64,000 bases of DNA from JBOEGW01 sp050633625 (lineage in GTDB: Bacteria; Pseudomonadota; Alphaproteobacteria; Rhodobacterales; Rhodobacteraceae). The DNA lies in contig JBOEGW010000010.1 in assembly GCA_050633625.1 (NCBI GenBank), positions 66,130 to 130,129 on the forward strand. The letters run 5' to 3'. The notes beneath the pieces were generated by a model. The model worked only from the letters and a program-made list of their open reading frames with translations, had not been told where the DNA came from and ran no database searches. The position numbers and the translations under genes are program-made. Shown here one piece after another: positions 24,871 to 34,401 of this stretch (positions are counted from its first letter, which is position 1; each line of letters opens with the position of its first letter).

Positions 24871-26511
24871 ATGGAACCTTTATTGGGACATTCAATGATG
24901 CGGCCGCTGTTGCTGTCGCTCATCAACGAACATGGCGCTGTGTCGAACGGCGGGTGTGAGGTTGTGTGGCGCGATTTGGATGGGCGCATAAAACGCGCGA
25001 CATTTGCTGAGGTGAATGCGCGGACCAAGCGGCTTGCGAATGCGCTCACCCAGCGGGGGCTGGGGCTTGGAAGCCGGGCGACAACGCTGGCGTGGAACAC
25101 CCAACGCCACCTTGAATTGTTTTATGGGATTACCGGGATTGGCGCGGCGATCCACACGACCAATCCGCGTTTGGCCACGGATCAGATGACATTCGTGATC
25201 AATGATGGCGGCGGCGAAATCCTGTTTTTTGATGCGGATTTATTGCCGCGTGTTGAGGAGATGGCGGGCGATCTCAAGGGGATCAAACATTTTGTCGTTC
25301 TGGCGGAGCCGGGTGCGATGCCTGCGAGCGAAACCTTGGAGTTGGAGTGCTATGAGGACTGGCTCACTGCGCAATCGCCCGCGTTTGATTGGCCAGAGTT
25401 TGATGAGCGAACAGCGGCGACGATTTGCTACACCTCCGGGACGACGGGCCTGCCAAAGGGCGTGGTCTATGCGCATCGTGATGCGTTTTTGCAAACCTTG
25501 ACCCTGTGTTCCGTGGCCTGGTTGCCGGTGCCCAAACGCAATCCTTTGGTGATGATGCCCTTGGCGCCGATGTTCCATTCTTCGGCGTGGAACTATCCGT
25601 TTGGCGCGTTTTATGCGGGGGCCAGTCTTGTGCTCTCGGGGCGGGATATGTCGGCGCCAAGTGTGCTTGAGTTGGTGAAAGGGGAGCGCGTGACGAACAT
25701 GGCCACGGCCTCGTCGATCATGTTGGGATTGCTGGATTATGTGGAAGCGCAAGGCACAGATTTTGGCGCGCTTGAAACCTTGATTACAGCGGCAACGGGG
25801 ATGCCTGCGCCGGTGATTGAGCGACTGGAAACTGTGTATGGGATCGAGACTGCGCATAACTGGGGTATGACCGAAATCATGTTTGGCTCGTCTGGGAAAC
25901 TGTCCGGGCCGGAGGCGGCGCTGCCGGTGGCGGAGCAGATGGCCTATAAGGCGAGCGATGGCCGCCAAACGCCGGGCATGACGTTTCGGCTGGTCAATGA
26001 TGCTGGCGAACCGGTGCCCCATGACGGAGAAACGGCGGGGCATTTGCGGGTCAAGGCGCTCTGGGCGGCGAAATCCTATCTCAACAAGGGCGAAGGCTCG
26101 GCGGTGGATGAGGAAGGTTGGTTGATCACCGGTGACATCGCGACGATCAGCCCGAAAGGCTACATGAAGATCGTGGATCGAGCAAAAGACCTCATCAAGT
26201 CAGGGGGCGAATGGATTCCGTCGATTGACCTGGAAAATGCAGCGATGAGCCACCCGGATGTGGCGATGGCGGCGGCGATTGCGGTGGATCATGCCAAGTG
26301 GCAAGAGCGCCCTTTGCTGGTGGTCTTGCGCCACCCGGATGGGACGGTCGATCAGGAGGAGCTTCTGGGCCATATGCGCGGCAAGATGGCGTCTTGGTGG
26401 GTGCCGGATGCTGTGGTGTTTGTCGATGCCTTTGACGTTAATGCGAATGGCAAAATCCTCAAAACGGTCCTGCGCGACAAGTATCGTGCGCATCTCACAT
26501 TTCAGGGATAG
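24871..26511 (+). CDS. Acyl-CoA ligase (long/medium-chain fatty-acid type)
   Basis: 546 residues, AMP-forming family. CYTSGTTGLPKGVVYAHRD, NWGMTEIMFGSS, GWLITGDIATISPKGYMKIVDRAKDLIKSGGEWIPS and the catalytic Lys in NANGKILKTVLRD are all present. The 'LIKSGGEWIPSIDLENA' form of the A8 region is typical of AlkK-like medium/long-chain fatty-acid ligases. It activates a free acid to its CoA thioester at the expense of ATP. Ribosome-binding site GGGAGG. It converges with the ligase on the other strand. Confidence 0.9.
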   Translation: MEPLLGHSMMRPLLLSLINEHGAVSNGGCEVVWRDLDGRIKRATFAEVNARTKRLANALTQRGLGLGSRATTLAWNTQRHLELFYGITGIGAAIHTTNPRLATDQMTFVINDGGGEILFFDADLLPRVEEMAGDLKGIKHFVVLAEPGAMPASETLELECYEDWLTAQSPAFDWPEFDERTAATICYTSGTTGLPKGVVYAHRDAFLQTLTLCSVAWLPVPKRNPLVMMPLAPMFHSSAWNYPFGAFYAGASLVLSGRDMSAPSVLELVKGERVTNMATASSIMLGLLDYVEAQGTDFGALETLITAATGMPAPVIERLETVYGIETAHNWGMTEIMFGSSGKLSGPEAALPVAEQMAYKASDGRQTPGMTFRLVNDAGEPVPHDGETAGHLRVKALWAAKSYLNKGEGSAVDEEGWLITGDIATISPKGYMKIVDRAKDLIKSGGEWIPSIDLENAAMSHPDVAMAAAIAVDHAKWQERPLLVVLRHPDGTVDQEELLGHMRGKMASWWVPDAVVFVDAFDVNANGKILKTVLRDKYRAHLTFQG

Positions 26512-26570
26512 CGCGCGGGCAAGAGAGGGTTGCGCGCCGCAGGCTGGCCCAAAGAGGCGGCGAAAGGCGG

Positions 26571-28133
26571 CTAGCCAATTTTCTTGTCATGCCCGGCCCA
26601 AAACGGATCACGCAGCTGGTTTTTCTGGATTTTGCCTGCGGGGCCTACGGGCAGGGGATCGCTTTGAAAGCTGATACTCTTGGGGCATTTGTACCCTCCA
26701 ATCAAACCCCGGCAATGGGCGATCAGGTCGGCTTCCGTGACGCTGGACTTTGCTGCGCGCGGCACGACGACGGCGTGGACAGCCTCGCCCCAGTCTTGGG
26801 ACGGGATGCCGATCACGGCGGCTTGCATCACCGCGGGATGGCTGTAAAGCGCGCGTTCAACCTCGATGGAATACACGTTCTCGCCGCCGGTCACGATCAT
26901 GTCTTTGACGCGATCCGCGACATAGAGATAGCCTTCCTCATCCATGCGCCCGGCATCCCCCGAATGCATCCACCCCCCGGCGAGCGCCTCGGCGCTGGCC
27001 TCGGGTTTTCCGAGGTATCCAGACATGATGTACTCTGACCGGATGAGGATTTCGCCAGTTTCGCCACGCGGCACCTCGATGCCGGTTTCGGGGTCGGTAA
27101 TGCGGATTTCGACGCCCGGTGCGGGCTGACCACAGGTGGTGATCCGTTGCGCGTTTGGCCCCTCAAAAACATGGTCGCGCCAGCGCAACATCGTCGCAAA
27201 GCCGCCCGTCTCCGTCATGCCGTAAATCTGATAAAACCGCCAAGTCGGCAGTTTTTGTGCAGCTTCTTCCATCAGCTCACGCGGGATGGGCGAGCCACCA
27301 TACACCAGCGTACGCAGAGAGGTGAGATCGTATTTGGGGAAGTCAGGGTGGTTGAGCATCAGGGTAATCATGGTCGGCACCATCACAGCATTTGTGACCC
27401 GATGGGTTGAGATGGCCGCCATCATGGACACAGCTTCAAACTTGGGCAGGATGACATGGGTGCCGCCCGTCAAAGTGATGTAGAGTGCGGCATTGGCGGC
27501 GGAGAAATGGAAGAACCCGCCGACATAGGCAAAGGAGAGGTCTTCGGTGTCTGGCAGCATGGCGAGATAGGCGAGTGAAGCTTGACAAAGGGCGTGATGG
27601 GAGAAGGTGACGCCCTTGGGATCCCCGGTGGTGCCGCCGGTATAGAAGACGGCATAGGTATCTGCGCCGGTGCGGCCGAATTCGGGGCCTTGGGGCGTGT
27701 CGTTGATCAAGGCTTCATAGGACAACATGTCGTCCGGGGTTTCGCCTTCTCCTATATATATCATGGCTTTGAGCGGAAAGTCAGCGGCGAGCAGGCGCGC
27801 CTGATCGACGAAATCTGTCCCGACAAACAGAACCTCGGCCTGACAATCTGCGAGGGCATAGGCGTTCTCGGTGGCGGACCAGCGCACGTTCATTGGCGCG
27901 AAACATCCGCCAGCGTATGGAATTGCGAAAAACAGTTCCAGGTATCTGTCGGAGTTCATTGACAACACCGCCGCGAAGGCCCCCGGTGTGAGGCCCAGTT
28001 TGGCCAGCGCCGTGCCCATGCGCTGCACGCGCGCGCTCACCTCATGCCATGTGCGCGCCCGGTCTTCATAGACGGTTGCGGTGCCGAAAGGATTGGCGAT
28101 TTCGGCCTGTCGGAGCATCTGGGTGATCTGCAT
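26571..28133 (-). CDS. Acyl-CoA ligase
   Basis: 520 residues, AMP-forming. FYTGGTTGDPKGVTFSH (Gly replacing the usual Ser in the TSGTT loop), YGMTETGGFA, HSGDAGRMDEEGYLYVADRVKDMIVTGGENV and a C-terminal GPAGKIQKNQLRD with the catalytic Lys. One of four such ligases in the window. It is transcribed alone on the minus strand and shares a 119-base divergent promoter region, containing one TAGCGAAC element, with the racemase/ACAD operon. The ATG at 28133 follows GAGGAGAACAGCC; a GTG 18 bases upstream is part of that site. Confidence 0.9.
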   Translation of the reverse strand: MQITQMLRQAEIANPFGTATVYEDRARTWHEVSARVQRMGTALAKLGLTPGAFAAVLSMNSDRYLELFFAIPYAGGCFAPMNVRWSATENAYALADCQAEVLFVGTDFVDQARLLAADFPLKAMIYIGEGETPDDMLSYEALINDTPQGPEFGRTGADTYAVFYTGGTTGDPKGVTFSHHALCQASLAYLAMLPDTEDLSFAYVGGFFHFSAANAALYITLTGGTHVILPKFEAVSMMAAISTHRVTNAVMVPTMITLMLNHPDFPKYDLTSLRTLVYGGSPIPRELMEEAAQKLPTWRFYQIYGMTETGGFATMLRWRDHVFEGPNAQRITTCGQPAPGVEIRITDPETGIEVPRGETGEILIRSEYIMSGYLGKPEASAEALAGGWMHSGDAGRMDEEGYLYVADRVKDMIVTGGENVYSIEVERALYSHPAVMQAAVIGIPSQDWGEAVHAVVVPRAAKSSVTEADLIAHCRGLIGGYKCPKSISFQSDPLPVGPAGKIQKNQLRDPFWAGHDKKIG

Positions 28134-28220
28134 TTTGGCTGTTCTCCTCACAATTGCCGGAGGTCTGCCATGACGCCTTGTCAGCGGGGCTGAAATCCGG
28201 TTAGGTTGAGTATAGTAAAC

Positions 28221-28228
28221 TAGCGAAC
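28221..28228 (+). promoter_or_regulatory. TAGCGAAC variant of the island element, divergent region
   Basis: TAGCGAAC in AGTAAACTAGCGAACAAC, 24 bases before the racemase start and 88 bases upstream of the divergent ligase start. One base differs from TAGCGTAC. Confidence 0.5.
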
Positions 28229-28252
28229 AACTAATTGATCAAGAGGGAAACA

Positions 28253-29362
28253 ATGTCCGGACCCCTGAGCGATGTTAAGATTATTGAATTCGCAGCCCAA
28301 GGCCCGGCCCCTTTTGCCGGGTCACTTCTGGCGGATTTTGGTGCGGATGTTGTGGTGATTGACAGGCCCGCCGCGCAGGGCTGGCAGCCCGATACGCCGC
28401 GCGGTTTTGACTTTTATATGCGCAACAAACGATCAATTGGATTGGACCTGAAATCCGCTGAGGGACAGGCCGAGGCGCAGGCGCTGATTGCGAAAGCGGA
28501 TGTTGTGATTGAGGGGTATCGCCCCGGCGTTATTGAGCGGCTTGGCTTCGCGCCGGAGCGCTGTTTTGACACCAATCCGGCGCTGGTTTTTGCGCGAATG
28601 ACCGGGTGGGGCCAAGAGGGTCCGCTTGCGCAAGAAGCCGGGCATGACATCAACTATTTAGCGCTCACCGGCGCGCTTGCTGCGATTGGTACGGAAGGGG
28701 CGCCACCGCCACCGCCTCTCAATCTTGTGGCGGATTTGGGTGGCGGGGCGATGTTCTTGGTGATGGGGATTTTGATGGCGCTTCACGAGGCCCGCCGGAG
28801 TGGGCAGGGGCAGGTTGTGGACTGTGCGATGATCGACGGGGTGGCGCAACTCATGTCGGCATTTCAGGCGTTTCGCCAGCAAGGCACATGGTCGGACAAA
28901 CGGCAGGACAATATCGTTGATGGGGGCGCGCCGCAGTTTGCCACCTATGAAACGGCGGACGGAAAATACGTGGCGATCGGGGCAATTGAGCCGAAATTTT
29001 GGAGCAATCTTTTGGCGGTGTTGGAGCTTGATGAGGCGAGGATTCCTAGCCGAGATGACCGGGCCAATTGGCCTGTGTTGCGAGCGGAGCTTTCGCGGTG
29101 TTTCGCGCAGAAAACCCGCGCAGAGTGGCGCGCGCTGATGGCCGGGAAGGACACTTGTTTTGCGCCTGTTTTGACGATGGATGAGGCGTGGGACGATCCG
29201 CAGATGGTGGCGCGCGGCACCTTTGAGGAGATGGGCGGGCTGCGCTATCCGGCACCGGCCCCGCGCTTGTCACGCACCCCCGGGCGGCACAGCAATCCGG
29301 CGCCGGAGCCGGGGGCAAATGATGCGGATGTGCGCGGCGATTGGTTGGGAGGAAACCAATGA
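28253..29362 (+). CDS. Alpha-methylacyl-CoA racemase-like (CaiB/BaiF superfamily)
   Basis: 369 residues. In the class III CoA-transferase fold, but the catalytic residues point to alpha-methylacyl-CoA racemase: AGHDINYLALTG with His131 next to Asp132, and NLVADLGGG with Asp161, correspond to the His126/Asp156 pair of the mycobacterial racemase. The N-terminus (IIEFAAQGPAPFAGSLLADFGADV) also fits. It would interconvert (2R)- and (2S)-methylacyl-CoA so that the stereospecific dehydrogenase can act. The downstream ACAD overlaps by four bases. Its presence implies alpha-methyl-branched substrates. A CoA-transferase function is the alternative. Start chosen for AGAGGGAAACA upstream. Confidence 0.85.
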   Translation: MSGPLSDVKIIEFAAQGPAPFAGSLLADFGADVVVIDRPAAQGWQPDTPRGFDFYMRNKRSIGLDLKSAEGQAEAQALIAKADVVIEGYRPGVIERLGFAPERCFDTNPALVFARMTGWGQEGPLAQEAGHDINYLALTGALAAIGTEGAPPPPPLNLVADLGGGAMFLVMGILMALHEARRSGQGQVVDCAMIDGVAQLMSAFQAFRQQGTWSDKRQDNIVDGGAPQFATYETADGKYVAIGAIEPKFWSNLLAVLELDEARIPSRDDRANWPVLRAELSRCFAQKTRAEWRALMAGKDTCFAPVLTMDEAWDDPQMVARGTFEEMGGLRYPAPAPRLSRTPGRHSNPAPEPGANDADVRGDWLGGNQ

Positions 29363-30504
29363 TTTTTGATGCAGACCAATTGGCGATCAAGGACATGGCG
29401 GAGCGGTTCGCGCGCGAGGTGCTTTTGCCCGGTTATCAGGCCCGCGAAGACGGTGTGATGCCGCGAGACCTGGCGCTGGAGATGGGCGCTTTGGGGCTGC
29501 TTGGCACGGATTTGCCGCAGGAGGTTGGCGGGCTTGGGGCGTCGTCTGTGACCACGGGGATGGTCGCGGAGGCCTTGGCGTTGGGCGATTTTAACATGGC
29601 GGCGTTGCCGGTGAATGTGTCGCTCAATGCGGCGGTTTTGGTGCAGCACGCGGGGCGCGATATTATCGAGGAATGGGTGCCAAAAATGATCTCCGGCGAA
29701 AAGCTCATGGCGATTTGTCTGACCGAGCCGCGCGGTGGATCGGACGCTGCCCATTTGGGGCTTCGGGCAACAAGGCGCGGCAGTGACTATGTGCTGAAGG
29801 GTGAAAAGACCTCGATCACCTTCGCGGACTGCGCGGATATTTTCATCGTGTTTGCCCGCACAGGCAGCGAGGAAGAGGGCGCGCATGGGGTCTCGGCCTT
29901 TTTTGTGCCGGAGGGAACGCCGGGGATTTCGCGGCTGAAATTCGAGGATGTTGGGCACCGGGTTGTGGGGCGCGGATCGTTGTTTTTTGACGATGTGGTG
30001 CTGCCCGAATGGTGCCGATTGGGGCCGGAGGGGTCCGGGTTCACTCAGGTCATGCATGGCTTTGATTATTCGCGGGCGTTGATTGCGCTGGAATGCGCGG
30101 GCGCGGCGCAGGCGTCGCTCAATGAGGCTTGGGCCTATGTCAAAGAGCGCGAAGCTTTTGGCCGGCCGATTGGACAGTTTCAGGGGGTGAGTTTTCCGCT
30201 GGCGGAAGGCGAGAGTCAGATCATGGCGATTCGCCAACTCGCCTATCACACGCTGGAATTGCGCGAAGCCGGGATGGCCCATACGGCCGAGGCGGCGATG
30301 TGCAAATGGATGGGGCCGCGCTATGCCTTTGATGTCATTCACAATTGTTTGCTCATGTCGGGGCACTATGGCTATTCCTACGACCTGCCGCACCAACAAA
30401 GACTGCGCGATGTCATGGGGTTGGAGATCGGAGATGGGACCGCGGGGGTGATGAAGCAGATCATTGCCCGGCAGAAAATTGGCCGTGTTGCTGTGCCGTA
30501 TTGA
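29359..30504 (+). CDS. Acyl-CoA dehydrogenase lacking the canonical catalytic Glu
   Basis: 381 residues, full ACAD fold (ICLTEPRGGSDAAHLG middle-domain motif; KERE...FGRPIGQFQGV helix; IIARQKIG end). At the usual YEGTSEI position the sequence is GDGTAGV (residues ~358-364), so the catalytic Glu is replaced by Gly. The alternative isovaleryl-CoA-dehydrogenase-type Glu position reads DYSRAL and is also not Glu. A nearby Asp (D359) could act as base, or the protein may catalyse a different reaction. It is translationally coupled to the racemase. Start 29359 follows GGGAGGAAACCA. Confidence 0.88.
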   Translation: MIFDADQLAIKDMAERFAREVLLPGYQAREDGVMPRDLALEMGALGLLGTDLPQEVGGLGASSVTTGMVAEALALGDFNMAALPVNVSLNAAVLVQHAGRDIIEEWVPKMISGEKLMAICLTEPRGGSDAAHLGLRATRRGSDYVLKGEKTSITFADCADIFIVFARTGSEEEGAHGVSAFFVPEGTPGISRLKFEDVGHRVVGRGSLFFDDVVLPEWCRLGPEGSGFTQVMHGFDYSRALIALECAGAAQASLNEAWAYVKEREAFGRPIGQFQGVSFPLAEGESQIMAIRQLAYHTLELREAGMAHTAEAAMCKWMGPRYAFDVIHNCLLMSGHYGYSYDLPHQQRLRDVMGLEIGDGTAGVMKQIIARQKIGRVAVPY

Positions 30505-30836
30505 GGCCCAAAGCCGCTTTGCGCGTGATGGCGGCGGATCTGGGCGTTGTGCTTTGTTCGTTTGCAAAAACTGACACCATTCTGAGCGCATACTTTCGGT
30601 TTTCTTATAGCGCGGACAAACTTTGTGTCTGAGAGAGGCTAGAGTTTGTTAGGTAGCGAACATAATCCTTGGCGTAGAAAAACAAATACGCTACTGTATT
30701 ATACGCGGGGTGTCTTAAATTGTACTGATCCGGCCATTTGACATGGGAAACCCAGTAATGGTCTGGGATAAAAGCGAATTTTCGACACCTAAAGAAAAAA
30801 TTGGCGATACGGGTTCGCCAGAAACGGGAGGAAACA
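30505..30836. promoter_or_regulatory. 332-base intergenic region with two elements upstream of the Liv transporter
   Basis: No gene is seen here. Two copies of the island element occur: TAGCGAAC at 30655-30662 and, on the minus strand, TAGCGTAT at 30687-30694. An AT-rich stretch ACTGTATTATACGC (30694-30707) follows, a plausible promoter region. The ribosome-binding site GGGAGGAAACA lies at the end. The first ~90 bases are the unremarkable tail of the ACAD operon. Confidence 0.55.
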
Positions 30837-32021
30837 ATGAAATTTTCAACAACTCTTAAGGCGGTCACGGCCCTGACGGCTGTTGCGCTGGCTGCACCGG
30901 CGTCTGCGGAAGTGACGATTGGCTACCTATCGGACTTGTCCGGCGGCTCATCGGCCCTCACTGGGAAAAGCTCGCAAGTCGCAATTGAAATGGCGATTGA
31001 AGACTTCGGCGGCACAGTTAATGGCGAAGAGATCAAGCTGCTTGTCGCTGACCAGCTCAACAAGCCTGACGTTGGCCTCGGCATTGCGCGCGAGTGGATC
31101 GACACCGAAGGTCTCGACATGTTGTTCAATGTCGATAACTCCGCGGTCGCGATGGCTGTCAGCCCACTGGCGGCGGAAAACAACGTCATGTTCATCACTG
31201 GCGCATCAACGACCGCGATGACGAATGACAGCTGCGAGCCACTGCAAATTCAAATGCTGATGGACAGCTATGGCCTGTCGCGCGCGATCACTATTCCGCT
31301 TGTGGAGCAAGGTCTGTCGGACTGGTATTTCATCACCATCGACTACGCTTTCGGGAAAGACCTTGAAGCCAAAGGGGTCGCGGCGATTGAAGCTGCTGGC
31401 GGCAATATCGTCGGCTCGGTGGCGCACCCACCTGCGGCAACGGACTATTCAGCATATCTGCTGGAAGCGCAGGCAAAAGGCGCATCGACCATCGGCATGG
31501 CCACCTTCGGCCCTGCGCAGATCGCGATTGTGAAACAAGCATCCGAATTTGGGATTGATTTGCCAAAAGTGCCTTACTTCATGTCGATTGAAGACATTAA
31601 GTCGGCGGGCATCGAAAACCTGCAAGGCGTTCAGGGTGCGATCCAGTTCTACTGGGATGAAAACGACGCGACCCGCGACTTTGCGAAACGGTTTCAGGAG
31701 CGTTACAGCCGTCCGCCCACTTTCACAAATGCGCAGGCCTATGAAATGGTCACGCATTACCTCAATGCCGTACAGGCTGCGGGGAGCGACGAGAGCGCCG
31801 CTGTGAACGAAAAAATGCGCGCAACACCAGTGCAATTCATCAATGGCGCAACGGCTGAAATCCGCGCTGATGGTCGTCTTGCGCGGCCGATGTACAGCTA
31901 CAAGACCAAAGCGCCGGGCGATATGGCCGGGGAGTGGGATTTCCTTGAGCTGACGGGTGAAGTTGCGGCTGACTCGCTGCTTTTGCCGCTCGAAGAGAGC
32001 ACCTGCAAACTCGTTAAGTGA
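30837..32021 (+). CDS. ABC transporter substrate-binding protein (Liv/branched-chain amino-acid type)
   Basis: 394 residues. Signal peptide MKFSTTLKAVTALTAVALAAPASA with cleavage near residue 24. The mature protein is a type I periplasmic-binding fold: VTIGYLSDLSGGSSALTGKS, then KLLVADQLNKPDVGL and YFITIDYAFGKDLEAKG. It captures the ligand in the periplasm for the LivGFHM components encoded downstream. In catabolic islands this family commonly binds aromatic or alicyclic carboxylates rather than amino acids, which is likely here from context. It is the first gene of the operon 30837-35402, with 60 bases before livG. Confidence 0.92.
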   Translation: MKFSTTLKAVTALTAVALAAPASAEVTIGYLSDLSGGSSALTGKSSQVAIEMAIEDFGGTVNGEEIKLLVADQLNKPDVGLGIAREWIDTEGLDMLFNVDNSAVAMAVSPLAAENNVMFITGASTTAMTNDSCEPLQIQMLMDSYGLSRAITIPLVEQGLSDWYFITIDYAFGKDLEAKGVAAIEAAGGNIVGSVAHPPAATDYSAYLLEAQAKGASTIGMATFGPAQIAIVKQASEFGIDLPKVPYFMSIEDIKSAGIENLQGVQGAIQFYWDENDATRDFAKRFQERYSRPPTFTNAQAYEMVTHYLNAVQAAGSDESAAVNEKMRATPVQFINGATAEIRADGRLARPMYSYKTKAPGDMAGEWDFLELTGEVAADSLLLPLEESTCKLVK

Positions 32022-32081
32022 TGAAACGTACCGGGCCGGCATTAGGCTGGCCCGGACACCAATGAGGGGAGCGAGGCCATC

Positions 32082-32834
32082 ATGGCAGATCATGTTTTGC
32101 GTGCCAAAGGCATCACCCGTAGTTTCGGCTCGTTTAAGGCGGTCGATGGTGTGGATTTGGACATTGAGCGCGGTGAAATACACGCGATGATTGGTCCGAA
32201 CGGCGCGGGAAAAACCACCTGTTTCAACCTGTTGACGGGCGATATGGCGCTGACGAGCGGGAGCATTGAGCTGGACGGAAAGGTCGTTTCCGGCCTGCCG
32301 ATGGACAAAATTGCGCGCCGTGGACTTGTGCGCAGCTATCAGATTTCGTCGATTTTTCCGGACTTCACTGTTGTCAATAACGTGCGTTTTGCGCTCCAGC
32401 GTAAACGCGGCGAGAACCTTGATTTCTGGCGCTCGGAGAAGGTTTTGCGCGGGTTAAATGAGCGCGCGATGGACTTGCTTGATGATCTTGGCTTGGCGGA
32501 TGTTGCCGGGGAGCGCGCGGCGGAATTGTCATATGGCAAAAAGCGGGCTTTGGAGATCGCGACCACGCTGGCGCTTGATCCGAAGGTGTTGCTCTTGGAT
32601 GAGCCGACTTCGGGCATGGGGCGCGAAGATATTGGACGGGTCGTTGAGCTGATCCGCAAAGTCGCCGTGGGGCGCACGATTTTGATGGTCGAACACAATC
32701 TATCGGTGGTCGAGGGGCTTTGTGATCGGATTACGGTTCTGGCGCGTGGCCAAGTGATTGCGCGCGGAAGCTACGGTGACGTAGCCAAAGACCCGCAGGT
32801 TGTCGAAGCGTATTTGGGAGCTGCACATGCTTGA
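32082..32834 (+). CDS. livG: ABC transporter ATP-binding protein LivG
   Basis: 250 residues. Walker A GPNGAGKTT (residues ~37-45), signature LSYGKKRALEIATTLA (a YGKKR variant of the usual SGGQ), Walker B VLLLDEPTSGMG and the switch His in MVEHNL. One of the two ATPases of the Liv-type importer. Its last eight bases overlap livF. Confidence 0.93.
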   Translation: MADHVLRAKGITRSFGSFKAVDGVDLDIERGEIHAMIGPNGAGKTTCFNLLTGDMALTSGSIELDGKVVSGLPMDKIARRGLVRSYQISSIFPDFTVVNNVRFALQRKRGENLDFWRSEKVLRGLNERAMDLLDDLGLADVAGERAAELSYGKKRALEIATTLALDPKVLLLDEPTSGMGREDIGRVVELIRKVAVGRTILMVEHNLSVVEGLCDRITVLARGQVIARGSYGDVAKDPQVVEAYLGAAHA

Positions 32835-33519
32835 TATTGCTAAGCTCGAAGCCTGGTATGGTGAGAGTCACGTTCTGCATGGTTTGGACATGCAAATCCC
32901 TGAAGGCAGTGTTGTTTCGCTGTTGGGCCGCAATGGTGCTGGCAAGACAACGACCATGCGCTCGATCATGGGATTGATGGCGAAAGTGCGCGGCACTATG
33001 ACGTTTGATAATGTCGATCTGCTGCGTCTGCGCCCGGATCAGGTGGCGCGCAAAGGGATTGCGCTTTGCCCCGAAGACCGAGCGATTTTCCCGTCGCTTT
33101 CGGTGCATGAGAACCTAATGTTGCCGCCGATTATTGCCGAAGGGGGCATGTCGGTTGAGCACATTTATGAGCTGTTTCCCAATATCAAGGAACGGGCCAG
33201 CAGCCGCGGCACGCAGCTTTCGGGGGGCGAACAGCAGATGTTGGCCATTGCCCGGATCTTGCGCACGGGGGCGAAGTTTTTGCTGTTGGATGAGCCGACT
33301 GAGGGGCTTGCTCCGGTCATCGTTCAGCAGATCGCGCGCACGCTCAATGAGATCAAGGCGCTAGGCTACACCATTCTTTTGGTTGAGCAGAATGCGCATT
33401 TTGTGAATGGCCTCGCGGATGTTCACTATCTGATCGAGAACGGAAACATCGTCGATCGACTTGAGGCTGAGGAGTTCGACAAGAACCTCGGCAAAGTCGA
33501 CAAACTTCTGGGGTTGTGA
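32827..33519 (+). CDS. livF: ABC transporter ATP-binding protein LivF
   Basis: 230 residues. Walker A GRNGAGKTT, signature LSGGEQQMLAIARIL, Walker B FLLLDEPTEGLAP, and VEQNAHF with the LivF-type Gln in place of the switch His. ALCPEDRAIFPSLSVHENL is typical of LivF. The start at 32827 lies inside the end of livG; an earlier in-frame start at 32800 is not needed. The permease gene follows after six bases. Confidence 0.93.
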   Translation: MLDIAKLEAWYGESHVLHGLDMQIPEGSVVSLLGRNGAGKTTTMRSIMGLMAKVRGTMTFDNVDLLRLRPDQVARKGIALCPEDRAIFPSLSVHENLMLPPIIAEGGMSVEHIYELFPNIKERASSRGTQLSGGEQQMLAIARILRTGAKFLLLDEPTEGLAPVIVQQIARTLNEIKALGYTILLVEQNAHFVNGLADVHYLIENGNIVDRLEAEEFDKNLGKVDKLLGL

Positions 33520-33525
33520 GGCACT

Positions 33526-34401
33526 ATGGACTTTAATACGAACCTGATCCTTGGGCAGATGGTGCTGGGCCTCGTCAATGGCGTGTTTTACGCCATTTTG
33601 TCGCTGGGTCTGTCGATCATCTTTGGCCTATTGGGCGTTATCAACTTTGCCCATGGCGTGTTTTTCATGTTGGGCGCTTTCGCCGCTTATATGCTGGGCG
33701 AAGTGTTTGGGCTTGGCTATTGGCCCGCAATTCTCATTGTGCCGCTCATGATTGGCGGTTTGGGGGTTGTCGTTGAAATGACGTTGATCCGCTCGCTTTA
33801 TAAGCTGGATCACCTGTATGGGCTGTTGCTCACGCTGGGTCTGGCGTTTGCAATTGAGGGGCTGATCCGCATCACCTTTGGGCCGCAAGGCTTGCCGTAC
33901 AACATTCCGCAATCGCTCAAAGGGGCGCTCAATCTTGGCTTTATGTACCTGCCTTACTATCGGGCATGGGTCATGGTCTCGGGGATTGTTTTATGTGTGG
34001 TGGTCTGGCTGGTGATCGAGAAAACACCGCTTGGGGCCAAACTGCGCGCGGCCACGGACAACCCGCAGATGGTGCAGGCTTTTGGCATCAACGTGCCGGT
34101 TATGCTGACCTTGACCTATGCGGCGGGGGTTGCGCTGGCGGGGATTGGCGGGGTTTTGGCCGCGCCTATCATGTCGGTTGATCCCGGCATGGGCACCAAC
34201 CTTGTGATTGTCGTCTTTGCCGTGGTGGTGATTGGGGGCATGGGATCAATCCTTGGCTCCATCATCACCGGGCTTCTGTTGGGCCTTTTGGAAGGGCTGA
34301 CGAAGGCGGTTTTCGCTGAAGCGTCATCTACCGTGATCTTTGTTGTCATGGTGATTGTTCTCGTTGCGCGTCCGCGCGGCCTATTTGGGAAAATGGCATG
34401 A
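33526..34401 (+). CDS. livH: ABC transporter permease LivH
   Basis: 291 residues, very hydrophobic, with about eight membrane segments. The N-terminal GLVNGVFYAILSLGLSIIFGLLGVINFAHG segment (split here by family-typical Gly/Ser) and the C-terminal AVVVIGGMGSILGSIITGLLLGL are hallmarks of LivH permeases. It overlaps livM by four bases (ATGA). Confidence 0.93.
   Translation: MDFNTNLILGQMVLGLVNGVFYAILSLGLSIIFGLLGVINFAHGVFFMLGAFAAYMLGEVFGLGYWPAILIVPLMIGGLGVVVEMTLIRSLYKLDHLYGLLLTLGLAFAIEGLIRITFGPQGLPYNIPQSLKGALNLGFMYLPYYRAWVMVSGIVLCVVVWLVIEKTPLGAKLRAATDNPQMVQAFGINVPVMLTLTYAAGVALAGIGGVLAAPIMSVDPGMGTNLVIVVFAVVVIGGMGSILGSIITGLLLGLLEGLTKAVFAEASSTVIFVVMVIVLVARPRGLFGKMA

Noticed and set aside
28253..29362. 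Calling this gene a simple class III CoA transferase
   Set aside because: The AGHDINY and NLVADLGGG motifs match the His/Asp pair of alpha-methylacyl-CoA racemase better; transferase activity remains an alternative.
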